A stretch of 64,000 bases of DNA from Virgibacillus natechei (GTDB lineage: Bacteria > Bacillota > Bacilli > Bacillales > Amphibacillaceae). The stretch spans positions 2,604,001 to 2,668,000 of the forward strand of contig NZ_CP110224.1 of the NCBI RefSeq assembly GCF_026013645.1, in the 5' to 3' direction. Positions 62,732 through 64,000 of this stretch are shown here, in pieces (position 1 is the first letter of the stretch; the number at the start of each line of letters is the position of its first letter). Position numbers and translations under genes: made by a program. Below the pieces are notes generated by a model. That model was not told the origin of the DNA. It did not search any database and saw nothing but the letters and a program-made list of their open reading frames with translations.

Positions 62732-63589
62732 ATGACTCATTTACCACTTGGAACGATTCAAACAATGACGGTATTACGTAAAATTGACACAGGCTATGTG
62801 TTGAAAAAAGGTATGGAGGAAGCGCTGCTCCATCATAATGAAACGGAGCATGAATTGGAGGTCGATCAGGACGTAGACGTCTTCTTATACAATGATAAAA
62901 AAGGCCTCGTTATAGCAACCACCCAATTACCAGCTATTAGAATGGATGAATACGATTGGGCAGAGGTTACCGAAGTCGTTCCAAAATTAGGAGCCTTTGT
63001 CAAAATTGGCATTGGGTTGGAGATGCTTGTATCCGTAGATGACCTGCCGTTATTTGAAACAGTTTGGCCAAAAGCAGGAGACAAGCTATTCGTCACACTG
63101 GGAAAAGATCAAAAAGGGCGTTTGCTTGCTCTCCCGGCAACGGAAGGAATTATTGCAAGAGAAGTTGAACTTGCACCAGATGAATTGCTGAACCAACCTA
63201 TTAGCGGCCATGTTTATCATACGAACAGAGAAGGTTCCGCCTTTTTATCAAAAGATGATTATCGCGGTTTCATCCATCATACCGAACGAAAAGAGGAACC
63301 ACGGCTTGGAGAGTATGTACATGGACGTGTGATCGTAGTGAAAGACGATGGAACACTGAATGTTTCACTTAGACCACTTAAAAAGGACAGCATGGAGGAA
63401 GATGCTGCCGCTATCCTAGCCCACCTCGAGGAAAATGGCGGGGAAATCCCGTTCAACGACAAAAGTGATCCAGAAGATATTCGCGAAACATTTAACATCA
63501 GTAAAGCAGCTTTCAAACGCGCGCTCGGAAAGCTGATGAAAGAAGGAAAAATCGAACAGCATAATGGAAATACGCACATAAAAAAATAA
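62732..63589 (+). CDS. cvfB: S1-domain RNA-binding protein CvfB (YitL)
   Basis: About 285 residues: three S1-like units (start LPLGTIQTMTVLRKIDTGYV; VTEVVPKLGAFVKIGIGLEM; GHVYHTNREGSAFLSKDDYR with GEYVHGRVIVVKDDGTLNVS) and a C-terminal winged helix (ETFNISKAAFKRALGKLMKE). CvfB in Staphylococcus affects virulence gene expression through RNA binding. The ATG at 62732 has AAGAAGG upstream; the longer frame to 62714 is not needed. Confidence 0.92.
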   Translation: MTHLPLGTIQTMTVLRKIDTGYVLKKGMEEALLHHNETEHELEVDQDVDVFLYNDKKGLVIATTQLPAIRMDEYDWAEVTEVVPKLGAFVKIGIGLEMLVSVDDLPLFETVWPKAGDKLFVTLGKDQKGRLLALPATEGIIAREVELAPDELLNQPISGHVYHTNREGSAFLSKDDYRGFIHHTERKEEPRLGEYVHGRVIVVKDDGTLNVSLRPLKKDSMEEDAAAILAHLEENGGEIPFNDKSDPEDIRETFNISKAAFKRALGKLMKEGKIEQHNGNTHIKK

Positions 63590-63593
63590 TTTT

Positions 63594-63630
63594 AAAGCCA
63601 CAGAGCAACGAAAATCTGTGGCTTTTTTTG
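63594..63630 (+). terminator. Terminator after cvfB
   Basis: AAAGCCACAGA and TCTGTGGCTTT form an 11-bp stem followed by a run of T. Confidence 0.9.
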
Positions 63631-64000
63631 CGCATAAAAAAACTAAATGAGAAGTCTCAAATTTAAACATTATGTTAGCATTTTGTTAGTAAATCACTAA
63701 ATAGTCCTTATATATCAAGGGTTGGAACGGCAACTTACATCATGACGCCCATATACCAAACTCCTGTTGCTATATTCGCTACTGCTTTTTTTTACTACAT
63801 ATACCGATCCAAGATAACGGAAGCCAAGAACAAATATTCGTATCCTTTCATTGATGAACATCTTTTTAGTTACTTTTTTGTGACTTTTTAAAAGTCACAG
63901 TAGGTTGAAGGATATTTGTTGAATGAAAATAGAGCCTAAATTGCAATAGTAAATGCAACACCCTTTGTGAAACCGCTATATAAGGTTTTCCTGTAATTTG
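63631..64000. other. Window end without recognised gene
   Basis: About 370 AT-rich bases. The only structures I see are the palindrome GTGACTTTTTAAAAGTCAC near 63880-63898 and a T8 run near 63787. No frame with a ribosome binding site reaches a useful length. Confidence 0.5.

Overview
The window comes from a low-GC Firmicute of the family Bacillaceae, most likely one of the salt- or alkali-tolerant genera around Oceanobacillus, Virgibacillus or Lentibacillus. This rests on Bacillus-type gene neighbours (yfmS-yfmT, hemAT, ytaF, yyaL, yitL/cvfB, a Bacillus-type 7Fe ferredoxin), strong AGGAGG ribosome binding sites, sigma-D-type motility promoters, typical Bacillaceae intergenic repeats and acidic secreted proteins. 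The genus is an inference. I saw no rRNA or tRNA gene and no CRISPR array.

Layout. 1-5.2 kb: an MFS fragment, a CynX/NimT-type MFS exporter, a small type I toxin-antitoxin-like locus, and a TRAP-TAXI uptake system whose binding protein is circularly permuted. 5.7-13.1 kb: a compact motility/chemotaxis operon (motA-motB-cheA-cheW-cheY-mcp) behind a sigma-D-like promoter, facing a divergent yfmS-like soluble receptor and a yfmT-like aldehyde dehydrogenase. 14.6-20.4 kb: a dead Uma2 gene, a short-chain fatty acid transporter, an EamA transporter, the HemAT oxygen sensor and three small coiled-coil proteins. 20.7-26.7 kb: a wreck of a Wadjet-like DUF2397/DUF2398/SMC/DUF2399 defence operon, broken by frameshifts, deletions, an IS110-family element inside the DUF2399 gene and an IS3-family element in a neighbouring terminator. 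26.8-28.4 kb: an agmatinase-like ureohydrolase with an altered metal site and a small basic protein.

28.3-45.1 kb is the most coherent system: an amino-sugar/muropeptide recycling cluster on the minus strand. It has two complete sugar ABC importers, two NamZ-type (DUF1343) exo-muramidases, an AmiE-like serine hydrolase, a GH4 glycosidase, a ChbG-type deacetylase, two BadF/BcrA-type sugar kinases, MurQ etherase and a MurR-like RpiR regulator. None of the hydrolases shows a signal peptide, so the arrangement suggests import of wall fragments by ABC transport followed by cytoplasmic cleavage and phosphorylation, in place of the secreted hydrolases plus PTS of Bacillus subtilis. A near-consensus promoter with a palindrome in its spacer lies upstream of the cluster.

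45.2-64 kb is mostly housekeeping: two SEDS glycan polymerases (RodA/FtsW type), YyaL, a frameshifted tandem-repeat coiled-coil gene, a fatty-acid degradation pair with a LiuR-like MerR regulator, ferredoxin, CHY zinc finger protein, topoisomerase III, YtaF, an SDR oxidoreductase, a 3x38-bp repeat with a covarying stem, an AEC permease, SpeG-like acetyltransferase, an unassigned RNA-like transcription unit with its own promoter and terminator, and CvfB.
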